From positions 1-64,000 of the forward strand of contig JAKOZT010000073.1 in assembly GCA_029779845.1 (NCBI GenBank): DNA of 64,000 nt, in the 5' to 3' direction. How positions within the stretch are numbered: position 1 is the first letter of the stretch; the number at the start of each line of letters is the position of its first letter. Below, in pieces: positions 1-8,405 of this stretch. The position numbers and the translations under genes were made by a program. The notes under the pieces were generated by a model. That model was given only the letters and a program-made list of their open reading frames with translations. It did no database searches and was not told the origin of the DNA. The stretch is from Pseudomonadota bacterium (GTDB lineage Bacteria > Pseudomonadota > Gammaproteobacteria > Burkholderiales > Burkholderiaceae_C).

Positions 1-1
1 C

Positions 2-676
2 GCCGCGCTGGAGCACAACCGGATCCCGTGGGTGATCGTCGAGAAGGAGTCGTGCTGCGGCATGCCCAAGCTCGAGCTGGGCGACCTCGAAGGCGTGGAG
101 AAGCACAAGAACGCCAACATCCCGGTGCTGGCGAAGTACGCGCGCGAGGGCTGGGCGATCGTCAGCGCGGTGCCTTCGTGCACGCTGATGTTCAAGCAGG
201 AACTGCCGCTGCTGTTTCCCGGTGACGCCGACGTGAAGGCGGTGCAGGAAGCGATGTTCGACCCCTTCGAGTACCTGATGGCGCGCCACAAGGACGGGCT
301 GCTGAAGACCGACTTCAAGCAACCGCTGGGCAAGGTCAGCTACCACATCCCCTGCCACGGCCGCGTGCAGAAGATCGGCAGGAAGACCGAGGAGATGTTC
401 AAGCTGATCGCGCAGAGCGTGAACCTGCAACTCAACACCGTGGAGCGCTGCTCCGGCCACGCCGGCACCTACGGCGTGAAGAAGCCCTACCACGAGACGG
501 CGATGAAGATCGGCCGGCCGGTGTTCAAGGCAATGGCGAAAGACGAGCCGGACTACATCGGCTCCGACTGCCCGATGGCCGCGCACCACATCGCCCAGGG
601 CATGGGCAACAACGGCTTGCCGGCGGCGAAGATCGCGCACCCGCTGACGCTGCTGCGCAGCGCCTACGGCATCTGA
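2..676 (+). CDS. CCG-domain Fe-S oxidoreductase, C-terminal part (5' end outside window)
   Basis: The frame is open from the first complete codon of the window to TGA at 674-676, so the true start lies upstream. Two CCG (cysteine-rich) domain signatures are visible: SCCGMPK near the start and ERCSGHAG in the second half. This is the family of the C-terminal half of GlpC and heterodisulfide reductase subunit B, which binds Fe-S clusters or hands electrons to membrane carriers. A DUF3501 gene follows directly. In other proteobacteria this pair often sits beside rubrerythrin, pointing to a redox or peroxide-defence role (family knowledge). GlpC itself is unlikely, because no glpA or glpB is present. 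The exact substrate is unknown. Confidence 0.8.
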   Translation, partial: AALEHNRIPWVIVEKESCCGMPKLELGDLEGVEKHKNANIPVLAKYAREGWAIVSAVPSCTLMFKQELPLLFPGDADVKAVQEAMFDPFEYLMARHKDGLLKTDFKQPLGKVSYHIPCHGRVQKIGRKTEEMFKLIAQSVNLQLNTVERCSGHAGTYGVKKPYHETAMKIGRPVFKAMAKDEPDYIGSDCPMAAHHIAQGMGNNGLPAAKIAHPLTLLRSAYGI

Positions 677-699
677 ATCCGACGATGGAGACGACGAGC

Positions 700-1278
700 A
701 TGAGCATCACGCGCGACAACCTGCTGACGCTGGAGGCCTACGCGAAGATCCGCAAGAGCAGCAAGCCCGAGGCGATCGCGCACCGCCGGCTGCGCAGCGT
801 GCCGCTGGGCGAGCATGTCACCGTGCAGTTCGAGGACGAGCACACCCTCCGGCGCCAGATCCAGGAGATGCTGCACATCGAGAAGATCTTCGACGAGGAC
901 GGCATCCAGGGCGAGATCGACGCCTACGCGCCGCTGGTGCCCGACGGCACGAACTGGAAGGCGACGATGCTGATCGAGTACACCGACGTGCACGAGCGCC
1001 GCCGCGAGCTGGCGCGGCTGATCGACATCGAAGACCGCATGTTCGTCGAGGTCGAGGGCCATGAGCGCATCTACGCGATCGCCGACGAAGACCTGGAGCG
1101 CGAGACCGACGAGAAGACCTCGTCGGTGCACTTCCTGCGCTTCGAGTTCCCGAGCGCCGCGCGCGCGGCGGTGCGCGCCGGCGCGAGCGTCAAGCTCGGT
1201 TGCGACCACACGCACTACCCGGCGCACGTGAGCATCGCGCCCGACACGCTGGCCAGCCTGGCCGGCGACCTCAGCTAG
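700..1278 (+). CDS. DUF3501 family protein
   Basis: The protein has 192 residues and is soluble, acidic, with no signal peptide or membrane segment. It matches the DUF3501 family by its opening (SITRDNLLTLEAY), a central LHIEKIF segment and a C-terminal GCDHTHYPAH segment rich in Cys and His. I chose ATG at 700 because GGAG at 687-690 is well placed before it; an in-frame ATG at 685 has no such site. It begins shortly after the CCG-domain protein, so the two are probably co-transcribed. The family has no established biochemical function; genomic association suggests it works with the Fe-S protein. The 3' end overlaps the convergent rarD gene by 8 bases. Confidence 0.85.
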   Translation: MSITRDNLLTLEAYAKIRKSSKPEAIAHRRLRSVPLGEHVTVQFEDEHTLRRQIQEMLHIEKIFDEDGIQGEIDAYAPLVPDGTNWKATMLIEYTDVHERRRELARLIDIEDRMFVEVEGHERIYAIADEDLERETDEKTSSVHFLRFEFPSAARAAVRAGASVKLGCDHTHYPAHVSIAPDTLASLAGDLS

Positions 1279-2155
1279 CGGCTGCGAGCGCAGCCGAGCG
1301 CCGCGCGCTGCGCCAGCCGTCGGCGCTGTAGAGCACGAGCGCGGCCCAGATCAGCGCGAAGCCGGCCAGCCGCGCGCCGCCGAAGGGCTCGCCGAACAGC
1401 CACACGCCGAGCCCGAACTGGATCGACGGGCCGATGTACTGCAAGAGGCCCAGCGTCGTCATCGGGATGCGCCGCGCACCCGCGGCGAACAGCAGCAGCG
1501 GCACCGCGGTCAGCGGGCCCACGCCGATCAGCAGCAGGTTGGTGCTGAACTCGGCCGCCGGGAAGCTGCGCGTCGGCCACCACAGCGCCAGCGCGATCAG
1601 CGCCGGCGGCGCGAGCAGCAGCGTCTCCAGCGTCAGGCCTTCGAGCGCGCCCAGCGGCGCGATCTTGCGCAGCAGGCCATAGGCGCCGAAGCTCGCCGCC
1701 AGCACCAGCGCGATCCACGGCAGCTGGCCGGTCAGCGCGGTCAGCCACACCACGCCGGCCGTCGCCAGCGCCAGCGCGGCCCACTGCATGCGGCGCGGGC
1801 GCTCGTGCAGCACGCTGTAGCCGAGCAGCACGTTGACCAGCGGCGTGATGAAGTAGCCCAGGCTGGCGTCGATCACGTGGCCGTTGGCGATCGCCCAGAT
1901 GTAGGTCAGCCAGTTGCACGACAGCAGCAGCGCGCTGAGCGCGAAGGCGCCCAGCACCTTGGGGCTGCGCAGCGCCGGTTTCAGCCAGCCCCACTGACGG
2001 CGCCAGCCGAGCAAGGCCAGCACGAACAGCAGCGACCAGACGATGCGGTGCACCAGGATCTCGGCCGGCGGCACGGCGGCGAGGCGGGCGAAGTACAGCG
2101 GGAACAGGCCCCACAGCACGTAGGCGGAGGCGGCGTAGAAGATTCCGGAGGGCAT
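1271..2155 (-). CDS. rarD: RarD-type EamA-family inner membrane transporter
   Basis: This 294-residue protein has about ten hydrophobic segments, as expected for the DMT/EamA superfamily. RarD hallmarks are visible: an N-terminal YVLWGLFPLYF, the segment EILVHRIVWS, NWLTYIWAI near residue 80, and SLGYFITPLVNVLLG near residue 100. RarD proteins are predicted drug/metabolite permeases named from chloramphenicol sensitivity; the real substrate is unknown. It is a single gene transcribed toward DUF3501 and overlaps its 3' end. The length is normal for the family and the frame is intact. Confidence 0.9.
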   Translation of the reverse strand: MPSGIFYAASAYVLWGLFPLYFARLAAVPPAEILVHRIVWSLLFVLALLGWRRQWGWLKPALRSPKVLGAFALSALLLSCNWLTYIWAIANGHVIDASLGYFITPLVNVLLGYSVLHERPRRMQWAALALATAGVVWLTALTGQLPWIALVLAASFGAYGLLRKIAPLGALEGLTLETLLLAPPALIALALWWPTRSFPAAEFSTNLLLIGVGPLTAVPLLLFAAGARRIPMTTLGLLQYIGPSIQFGLGVWLFGEPFGGARLAGFALIWAALVLYSADGWRSARRSAALAAAS

Positions 2156-2232
2156 GGGGCCGGCATTGTCGTCGGGCCGCGCAATTGACGCAGGCCAAGG
2201 CGGCGATGCCCTTCGGCTCGAACAATGACCGC

Positions 2233-2823
2233 ATGTTCCAGATCCGCATCCACGGGCGCGGCGGGCAGGGCGTGGTCACCGGCGCCGAGATGCTGTCGAT
2301 CGCCGCCTTCGAGCAGGGCCGCCATGCGCAGGCCTTCCCCAGCTTCGGCTCGGAGCGCACCGGCGCGCCGGTGGTGGCCTTCTGCCGCATCGCCGAGCGC
2401 GAGATCCGATTGCGCGAGCCGGTGATGGCGCCCGACGCGCTGATCGTGCAGGACCCGACGCTGCTGCACCAGGTCGACGTGTTCCAGGGCCTGCAGCCGG
2501 AGGGCTACGTGCTGATCAACTCGGCGCGCGGCTTCGACGAGCTGGGCGTGGGCGAATTCGCGCGCCGCTTTCGCCGCGAGCGCCTGCTCAACGTGCCGGC
2601 CAGCGAGATCGCCAAGACGCATCTCGGCCGGCCGCTGCCGAACGCCGCGCTGCTGGGCGGCTTCGCGGCGATCAGCGGGCTGATCACGCTGGAGGCGGTG
2701 GCCAAGGCGATCCGCGACAAGTTCAGCGGCGCGGTGGCCGAGGCCAACGTCGCGGCCGCGACCGAAGCGTTCGAGTACGTGCAGCGCGAGCTGAAGGAGC
2801 TGGCCCATGCTCAGGCAGATTGA
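2233..2823 (+). CDS. 2-oxoacid:acceptor oxidoreductase, gamma subunit
   Basis: The product (196 residues) is the gamma domain of the pyruvate/2-ketoisovalerate ferredoxin oxidoreductase family. It opens with the nucleotide-contacting loop IRIHGRGGQG, followed by SFGSERTGAPV and a C-terminal NAALLGG segment typical of PorG/PadE. I chose ATG 2233 because the family begins directly at this motif; an upstream in-frame ATG at 2185 only adds an unconserved leader. The alpha-subunit gene starts 17 bases before this stop, implying coupled translation. It is the first gene of a four-gene set (gamma, alpha, beta, GltD-ferredoxin). Substrate is not determinable from sequence. Confidence 0.9.
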   Translation: MFQIRIHGRGGQGVVTGAEMLSIAAFEQGRHAQAFPSFGSERTGAPVVAFCRIAEREIRLREPVMAPDALIVQDPTLLHQVDVFQGLQPEGYVLINSARGFDELGVGEFARRFRRERLLNVPASEIAKTHLGRPLPNAALLGGFAAISGLITLEAVAKAIRDKFSGAVAEANVAAATEAFEYVQRELKELAHAQAD

Positions 2824-4060
2824 AGGCTCGCGCGCGGTGGCCGAGGCGGTGGCGCTGGCGCGCCCGGAGGTGATCTGCGCCTACCCGATCTCGCCGCAGA
2901 CGCACATCGTCGAGGCGCTCGGCGAGCTGGTGAAGGAGGGCGCACTCAGCCCTTGCGAGTTCATCAACGTCGAGAGCGAGTTTGCCGCGATGAGCGTGGC
3001 CATCGGCGCCTCGGCGGCTGGGGCGCGCGCCTACACCGCCACCGCGAGCCAGGGGCTGCTGTTCATGGCGGAAGCCGTCTACAACGCCTCCGGCCTCGGC
3101 CTGCCGATCGTGATGACGCTGGCCAACCGCGCGATCGGCGCGCCGATCAACATCTGGAACGACCACAGCGACGCGATGAGCCAGCGCGACTGCGGCTGGA
3201 TCCAGCTCTACGCCGAGACCAACCAGGAAGCGGCCGACCTGCACGTGCAGGCCTTCAAGCTCGCCGAGGCCGTCAGCCTGCCGGTGATGGTGTGCATGGA
3301 CGGCTTCATCCTGACGCACGCCTACGAGCGTGTCGACGTGCCGACGCAGGAACAGGTGGATGCCTTCCTGCCGCCCTACCAGCCGCGCCAGGTGCTCGAC
3401 CCGGCCGAGCCGGTGACGATCGGCGCGATGGTTGGCCCGGAAGCCTTCGCCGAGGTGCGCTACCTCGCGCATGCGCGCCAGCTGCGTGCGCTCGAACTGA
3501 TCCCGCAGATCGCTGCCGACTTCGAGCGCATCTTCGGCCGCAGCAGCGGCGGGCTGCTGCACGGCTACCGCTGCGAGGACGCGCACACCGTGGTGGTGGC
3601 GCTCGGCTCGGTGCTGGGCACGATCAAGGACACGGTCGATGCGCTGCGCGAGGCCGGCCATCGCATCGGCGTGGTCGGCATCACCTCGTTCCGGCCTTTC
3701 CCGCTGGCGGCGGTGCGCGAGGCGCTGCGCCATGCCGAGCGCGTGATCGTGCTGGAGAAGAGCTTCTCGGTCGGCCTGGGCGGCATCCTCGCCAACGACG
3801 TGCGCATGGCGATGAGCGGCACGCGCCGCAACGGCTACACGGTGATCGCCGGCCTCGGCGGGCGCGCGATCACGCAGGCCTCGCTGGCGAAGGCCTTCGA
3901 GCAGGCGATGCGCGACGAGCTGGAGCCGCTCACCTTCCTCGACATGGACTGGGGCCTGATCGAGCGCCAGCTCGAACGCGAACGCCGCGGCGAGCGCAGC
4001 GGGCCGGCCGCCGAGGCGATGCTGCGCGACGTGGGCGCGGTGGCGTCTCGGGTGCGCTGA
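2807..4060 (+). CDS. 2-oxoacid:acceptor oxidoreductase, alpha subunit
   Basis: The 417-residue protein corresponds to the PorA/PadG alpha subunit, which forms half of the thiamine-diphosphate active site with the beta subunit. Visible family segments include ICAYPISPQTHIVE near residue 25, INVESEFAAMSVAIGA near residue 55, and ARAYTATASQGLLFMAE, followed by the domain II transketolase C-like region ending VIAGLGGRAIT. Start ATG 2807 lies inside the end of the gamma gene and has GGAG upstream. Spacing to the beta subunit is 10 bases. These segments place it with 2-oxoacid oxidoreductases and not with the E1 subunits of the pyruvate dehydrogenase complex. Confidence 0.92.
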   Translation: MLRQIEGSRAVAEAVALARPEVICAYPISPQTHIVEALGELVKEGALSPCEFINVESEFAAMSVAIGASAAGARAYTATASQGLLFMAEAVYNASGLGLPIVMTLANRAIGAPINIWNDHSDAMSQRDCGWIQLYAETNQEAADLHVQAFKLAEAVSLPVMVCMDGFILTHAYERVDVPTQEQVDAFLPPYQPRQVLDPAEPVTIGAMVGPEAFAEVRYLAHARQLRALELIPQIAADFERIFGRSSGGLLHGYRCEDAHTVVVALGSVLGTIKDTVDALREAGHRIGVVGITSFRPFPLAAVREALRHAERVIVLEKSFSVGLGGILANDVRMAMSGTRRNGYTVIAGLGGRAITQASLAKAFEQAMRDELEPLTFLDMDWGLIERQLERERRGERSGPAAEAMLRDVGAVASRVR

Positions 4061-4070
4061 GGAGCCGACG

Positions 4071-5078
4071 ATGAGCCACCAGCCGATCAAGTTCTATCAA
4101 ACCGGCACCTTCACCGTCGGCAACCGGCTGCTCGCGCCCGAGCAGCGCAGCGTGCAGGCGAGCGTGGAGCGCAGCAACGCGATCAACTCCGGCCACCGCG
4201 CCTGCCAGGGCTGCGGCGAGGCACTGGGCGCGCGCTACGCGGTCGACGCGGCGATGCGCGCGGCCAGCGGCCGATTGGTGGCGGCCAACGCCACCGGCTG
4301 CCTGGAGGTGTTCTCGACGCCGTACCCGGAGACATCCTGGCAGCTGCCGTGGATCCACTCGCTGTTCGGCAACACCGCCGCGGTGGCCACCGGCATCGCG
4401 GCGGCATTGAAGGTCAAGGGCCGGCACGACGTGCGCGTGCTCGCGCAAGGCGGCGACGGCGGCACCACCGACATCGGTTTCGGCTGCCTGTCGGGCATGT
4501 TCGAGCGCAACGACGACGTGCTCTACGTCTGCTACGACAACGAGGCCTACATGAACACCGGGGTGCAGCGCTCGTCGGCCACGCCGGCGGCGGCGCGCAC
4601 CGCCACCACGCCAGCGGTCGGCGCGGCGCCCGGCAACGTGTTCGGCCAGGGCAAGAACCTGCCGAAGATCGCGATGGCGCACGGCATTCCCTACGTGGCC
4701 ACCGCCACCGTGGCGGATCTGCACGACCTCGAAGCCAAGGTCGAGCGCGCGATGAGCATTCACGGCGCGCGCTACCTGCACGTGCTGGTGCCGTGTCCGC
4801 TCGGCTGGGGGGCGGCCTCGCACGACACGATCCGGCTCGCGCGCGCGGCGCAGCAGTCGGGGCTGTTCCCGGTGTTCGAGGCCGAGCATGGCGAGATCAC
4901 GTCGGTGGCGAAGATCCGCCGCCGCGTGCCGGTGGAGGACTACCTGAAGCCGCAGAAGCGCTTCGCCCACCTGTTCGCGCCGCAGCGCCGCGACGAGGTG
5001 ATCGCGCGATTGCAGGCGCAGGCCGATCGCAACATCCGCGAGTACCGGCTGGTCGATCCGGTGGAGGTCGAAGCATGA
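4071..5078 (+). CDS. 2-oxoacid:acceptor oxidoreductase, beta (TPP-binding) subunit
   Basis: This 335-residue subunit binds thiamine diphosphate: the GDGGTTDIGFG motif near residue 127 and the later YDNEAYMNTG segment are the usual Mg-TPP binding signature. HRACQGCGEALG near residue 45 supplies the CxxC found in PorB subunits for the proximal Fe-S cluster. It carries an N-terminal extension of about 35 residues before that motif. The stop TGA overlaps the next gene's ATG (ATGA), so beta and the GltD-ferredoxin subunit are translationally coupled. By family knowledge the reaction is oxidative decarboxylation of a 2-oxoacid with CoA; which acid is unknown. Confidence 0.92.
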   Translation: MSHQPIKFYQTGTFTVGNRLLAPEQRSVQASVERSNAINSGHRACQGCGEALGARYAVDAAMRAASGRLVAANATGCLEVFSTPYPETSWQLPWIHSLFGNTAAVATGIAAALKVKGRHDVRVLAQGGDGGTTDIGFGCLSGMFERNDDVLYVCYDNEAYMNTGVQRSSATPAAARTATTPAVGAAPGNVFGQGKNLPKIAMAHGIPYVATATVADLHDLEAKVERAMSIHGARYLHVLVPCPLGWGAASHDTIRLARAAQQSGLFPVFEAEHGEITSVAKIRRRVPVEDYLKPQKRFAHLFAPQRRDEVIARLQAQADRNIREYRLVDPVEVEA

Positions 5079-6706
5079 GCAGCGCCAAGCCGTTTGCGAT
5101 CACGCTGGACGTCGGTTCGTCGCTGGCGAACAAGACGGGCTCGTGGCGTTCGAGCCGACCCGTCTACGTGGACCGCATCCCGCCCTGCAACCAGACCTGC
5201 CCGGCCGGCGAGGACATCCAGGGCTGGCTCTACCACGCCGAAGGCGGCGACTACGAACGCGCCTGGCGGCATCTCACGCGCGACAACCCCTTCCCGGCGA
5301 TCATGGGGCGGGTCTGCTATCACACCTGCGAATCGGCCTGCAATCGCGGCCAACTCGACGCGCCGGTGGGCATCAACGCGGTCGAGCGCTTTCTCGGCGA
5401 CGAAGCGCTCAAGCGCGGCTGGGCCTTCGCGCCGCCGCCGTCGGAGAGCGGCCGGCACGTGCTGATCGTCGGCGCCGGGCCGTCGGGGCTGAGCGCGGCC
5501 TACCACCTGCGCCGCCTCGGCCACCGTGTCACGGTGCTCGAAGCCGGCCCGCTGCCCGGCGGCATGATGCGCTTCGGCATCCCCCAATACCGCCTGCCGC
5601 GCGCGGTGCTCGACGGCGAGGTGGCGCGCATCGTCGCAATGGGCGTGGCGATCCGCTACGGCGAGAAGGTCGCCGACCTGAAGACGACGATGCAGCGCGA
5701 GGGCGCCGATGCCGCCTTCCTCGCCGTCGGCGCGCACATCGCCAAGCGCGCCTTCATCCCGGCCGGCGATTCGGCGCGTGTGCTCGACGCGGTGTCGGTG
5801 CTGCGCAGCATGGAAGGCGAAGACAGGCCCATGCTCGGCCGCCGCGTCGTCGTCTACGGCGGCGGCAACACCGCGATCGACGTGGCGCGCACCGCCAAGC
5901 GGCTCGGCGCCACCGAGGCGGTGATCGTCTACCGGCGCACGCGCGAGCGCATGCCGGCGCACGACTTCGAGGTCGAGGAGGCCTTGCAGGAAGGCGTGCT
6001 GATCAAGTGGCTGTCGACCATCACGCATGCCGGCGCGGGAGAAATCACCGTCGAGAAGATGGTGCTCGACGCGGACGGCAAGCCGCAGCCCACCGGCGAG
6101 CTGGAGACGCTGGCGGCCGATTCGCTGGTGCTCGCGCTCGGGCAGGACGTGGATCTCTCGCTGCTCGAAGGCATCGAGGGTTTGGCGATCCGCGACGGCG
6201 TGGTGCAGGTCGACGAGCGGCTGATGACCGGCTGCCCCGGCATCTTCGCCGGCGGCGACATGGTGCCGGCCGAGCGCAACGTCACCGTGGCGGTGGGCCA
6301 CGGCAAGAAGGCGGCGCGCCACATCGACGCCTGGTTGCGCGGCGCGAGCGTGGCGGAAGCGAGGAAACACGATCCGGCGAACTTCGAGCGCTTGAACCCC
6401 TGGTACTACAGCGACGCGCCGGCGACGGTGCGGCCGATGCTCGACATCGCGCGGCGCCAGACCAGCTTCGACGAAGTGCAGGGCGGGCTGACCGAGGGCA
6501 ATGCGCTGTTCGAAGCGCGCCGCTGCCTGTCGTGCGGCAACTGCTTCGAGTGCGACAACTGCTACGGCGTCTGCCCCGACAACGCGGTGATCAAGCTCGG
6601 GCCGGGGCAGCGCTTCCAGTTCAACTACGACTACTGCAAGGGCTGCGGCCTGTGCGCCGCCGAATGCCCGTGCGGGGCGATCGACATGGTGGCGGAGACG
6701 GTCTGA
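5075..6706 (+). CDS. GltD-like FAD/NAD(P) oxidoreductase fused to a 2[4Fe-4S] ferredoxin domain
   Basis: The 543-residue protein has three parts. Residues about 25-90 are the Fe-S region of GltD/dihydropyrimidine dehydrogenase proteins (PPCNQTCPAGE, then CYHTCESACNR). Residues about 125-425 hold the FAD site (LIVGAGPSGLSAAYHL), the NAD(P) site (VVVYGGGNTAIDVAR) and GIFAGGDMV. The last 60 residues hold two CxxCxxCxxxCP motifs (CFECDNCYGVCP and CKGCGLCAAECP), a PorD-like ferredoxin. Because it is coupled to the gamma, alpha and beta genes, it most likely passes electrons to or from NAD(P), as PadH and PadF do as separate subunits in phenylglyoxylate oxidoreductase. It is not glutamate synthase: no gltB is present. 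Confidence 0.9.
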   Translation: MSSAKPFAITLDVGSSLANKTGSWRSSRPVYVDRIPPCNQTCPAGEDIQGWLYHAEGGDYERAWRHLTRDNPFPAIMGRVCYHTCESACNRGQLDAPVGINAVERFLGDEALKRGWAFAPPPSESGRHVLIVGAGPSGLSAAYHLRRLGHRVTVLEAGPLPGGMMRFGIPQYRLPRAVLDGEVARIVAMGVAIRYGEKVADLKTTMQREGADAAFLAVGAHIAKRAFIPAGDSARVLDAVSVLRSMEGEDRPMLGRRVVVYGGGNTAIDVARTAKRLGATEAVIVYRRTRERMPAHDFEVEEALQEGVLIKWLSTITHAGAGEITVEKMVLDADGKPQPTGELETLAADSLVLALGQDVDLSLLEGIEGLAIRDGVVQVDERLMTGCPGIFAGGDMVPAERNVTVAVGHGKKAARHIDAWLRGASVAEARKHDPANFERLNPWYYSDAPATVRPMLDIARRQTSFDEVQGGLTEGNALFEARRCLSCGNCFECDNCYGVCPDNAVIKLGPGQRFQFNYDYCKGCGLCAAECPCGAIDMVAETV

Positions 6707-6710
6707 CTGC

Positions 6711-7097
6711 TCAGACGATGTCGCCGTCGACGTAGAACCAGCGCCCGCCCTCGCGCACGAAGCGGCTGGTCTCCTGCATCCGCTGCGCGCGCCCGCCGAG
6801 CTTGCTGCGCGCGACGAAGCTCACCGTGGCGTGGTCGTCGCCGTGCCGCTCGTGGCGGCGCACGTCCAGCCCCAGCCACTTCAGGCCCGGCGGATCGGGT
6901 TCGAGGCGCGCCGGCCGTGTGTTCGGGTGCCAGGTGGCGAGCAGGTAGTCGGCCAGGCCCAGCACGTAGGCGCTGTAGCGCGAGCGCATCAGGTGCTCGG
7001 CGTCGGATGCCAGCAAGTGCAGCGCGCCGGCGTGGAAGCGGCCGCAGCAGGCGGCGTAAGGCGCGCCGGCGCCGCAGGGGCAGGGCGGGGTGCTCAC
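6711..7097 (-). CDS. YchJ-family protein with N-terminal SEC-C-like Cys motif
   Basis: The protein has 128 residues. It begins [16 protein letters not shown], a SEC-C-type zinc-binding Cys cluster, followed by [12 protein letters not shown] and [10 protein letters not shown], which are typical of the YchJ/UPF0225 family. A C-terminal segment ([18 protein letters not shown]) matches the family's NTF2-like fold. The start is GTG at 7097, overlapping the stop of the upstream acetyltransferase (GTGA), which fixes the start and implies coupling. Longer readings of the frame have no family support. Function is unknown; metal binding is inferred from the Cys motif. It ends 4 bases from the stop of the convergent oxidoreductase. 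Confidence 0.85.
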   Translation of the reverse strand: MSTPPCPCGAGAPYAACCGRFHAGALHLLASDAEHLMRSRYSAYVLGLADYLLATWHPNTRPARLEPDPPGLKWLGLDVRRHERHGDDHATVSFVARSKLGGRAQRMQETSRFVREGGRWFYVDGDIV

Positions 7098-7603
7098 TCG
7101 AGCGCCAGCTCCCAGGTCTCGCCGACCAGCTCCTGCCCGAAGCTGCGGTGCGCCTCGCTGCCGGTCAGCCGGTAGCCGGCCTTGCGGTAGATGCCGCGCG
7201 CTGCGGCGAGGTTGGCATTCGTCCACAGCACGATGCGGCGGTAGCCGCGCTCGCGTGCGAACTGCTCGCACTGCGTCACCAGGCGTTCGCCGAGGTGCAG
7301 CCCACGCGCCGCCGGCTCGACCAGCAGCAGCCGCAGCTGCGCGGTGTCGGGGATGACTGCATCGGTCTGCTCGTCGCGCGCTTGCACCAGCACCACGCTG
7401 CCGATGCTCGCGCCGTCGCGCTCGGCGATCCAGCAGGCTTCGCGCTGCGCATCGAAGCGTTCGAGGAAATCGGCGCCGATGCGCGCCACCAGCGCCTCGA
7501 AGCGGCCGTCGAAGCCGTACTCCCGGGCGTACAGCGCGCCGTGGCGCGAAATGATCCAGCCGATGTCGCCGGGGCGGTGCGGGCGCAATGAACAGGAAGA
7601 CAT
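7094..7603 (-). CDS. GNAT-family N-acetyltransferase
   Basis: This 169-residue protein has the GNAT fold. The acetyl-CoA site is at [20 protein letters not shown] (beta-4, then a Q/RxxGxG/A-type loop), followed by a helix and a [21 protein letters not shown] segment typical of beta-5/alpha-4. The N-terminal segment [20 protein letters not shown] is characteristic of a subfamily often fused to MarR regulators, here standing alone. ATG 7603 is preferred over an in-frame ATG at 7645, which would add residues outside the family and run into the LexA region. It is coupled to the downstream YchJ-like gene. Acceptor substrate is unknown. Confidence 0.85.
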   Translation of the reverse strand: MSSCSLRPHRPGDIGWIISRHGALYAREYGFDGRFEALVARIGADFLERFDAQREACWIAERDGASIGSVVLVQARDEQTDAVIPDTAQLRLLLVEPAARGLHLGERLVTQCEQFARERGYRRIVLWTNANLAAARGIYRKAGYRLTGSEAHRSFGQELVGETWELALE

Positions 7604-7648
7604 GGCGGAATCGTGCCTGCAAACGGGCTCGGGTGCTTGTGCCAAATA

Positions 7649-7664
7649 CTGTATAAAACTACAG
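7649..7664. promoter_or_regulatory. LexA box (SOS operator) of imuA-imuB
   Basis: The sequence CTGTATAAAACTACAG has the CTGT-N8-ACAG form of a proteobacterial LexA site and is almost fully AT in the centre. A TATAAA -10-like hexamer lies inside it (7652-7657), so bound LexA would cover the promoter. It sits 16 bases before the ATG of imuA. The acetyltransferase gene starts divergently at 7603 and could also be affected. Confidence 0.85.
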
Positions 7665-7680
7665 TATCCGAGTGCGCTCC

Positions 7681-8385
7681 ATGTCCGCCGTCTTTTCCGC
7701 CCCGCAAGACCTGCACCCCGCGCTGTGGCTCGGCCACCAGCTCGGCCGCGCGCGCGCCGACGGCGTGGCCAGCGGCTTCGCCGCGCTCGACGCGCAGCTG
7801 CCCGGCGGTGGCTGGCCGCGCCGCGCGCTTACCGAGCTGCTGCTGCCGCACCCGGGCCTCGGCGAGATCCGCCTGCTCGCGCCTGCGCTGGCCGCCGCGC
7901 AGCGTGAGGGCCGGCTGGTGATGCTGTTCGATCCGCCGGCGCGGCTGTCGGCCTGGGCGCTCGCCCAGCTCGGGCTGGACGTGTCGCAGCTGCTGGTGGT
8001 GCAGACGCGCCTCGGCGGCAACGATGGTCTGTGGGCCTTCGAGCAGGCGCTCAAGAGCGGCCACGTCGGCGCGCTCGTGGCCTGGCTGCCGCCGCGGCTG
8101 CGCGCCGAGCGGCTGCGCCGCCTGCAACTGGCCGCGCAGGCGCACGACGGCGCCGCCTTCGTGATGCGCGAGATGGCCGCCACCGAGCGGCCGAGCGCCG
8201 CGCCGCTGCGCCTTTCGCTGCACGCCGCCGGCGCCGACGCGCTGGCGCTGCGCTTGCTCAAGCGCCGCGGCCCGCCGCTGGACGCGCCGATCACGCTGGC
8301 GCTGCCGCCGGTGCTGTCGGAGGCGGCGCGCGCGCGCCGGCGCGCTGCTGCGTTGCCGACCGCCACCTTCGTCGACCTCGGCTGA
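7681..8385 (+). CDS. imuA: Translesion synthesis-associated protein ImuA
   Basis: The 234-residue protein is a RecA/SulA-like ImuA. It has the family features GFAALDAQLPGGGWPRRALTE at the N-terminus (the position of a degenerate Walker region) and a central QLLVVQTRLGGNDGLWAFEQAL. ImuA works with ImuB and the DnaE2 polymerase in DNA-damage-induced mutagenesis. The start is taken as ATG 7681; an in-frame GTG at 7672 is only 7 bases from the LexA box. The upstream SOS operator and the directly following imuB confirm the identity. No dnaE2 gene follows in this window. Confidence 0.9.
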   Translation: MSAVFSAPQDLHPALWLGHQLGRARADGVASGFAALDAQLPGGGWPRRALTELLLPHPGLGEIRLLAPALAAAQREGRLVMLFDPPARLSAWALAQLGLDVSQLLVVQTRLGGNDGLWAFEQALKSGHVGALVAWLPPRLRAERLRRLQLAAQAHDGAAFVMREMAATERPSAAPLRLSLHAAGADALALRLLKRRGPPLDAPITLALPPVLSEAARARRRAAALPTATFVDLG

Positions 8386-8405
8386 ACCGTGGTACGGGCC
8401 TCGCC

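Noticed and set aside
2..676. GlpC anaerobic glycerol-3-phosphate dehydrogenase subunit
   Set aside because: The CCG domains are shared, but DUF3501 follows and no glpA/glpB is seen.
5075..6706. Glutamate synthase small subunit (GltD)
   Set aside because: The domains are GltD-like, but there is no gltB, the gene is coupled to oxidoreductase subunits, and it carries an extra ferredoxin domain.
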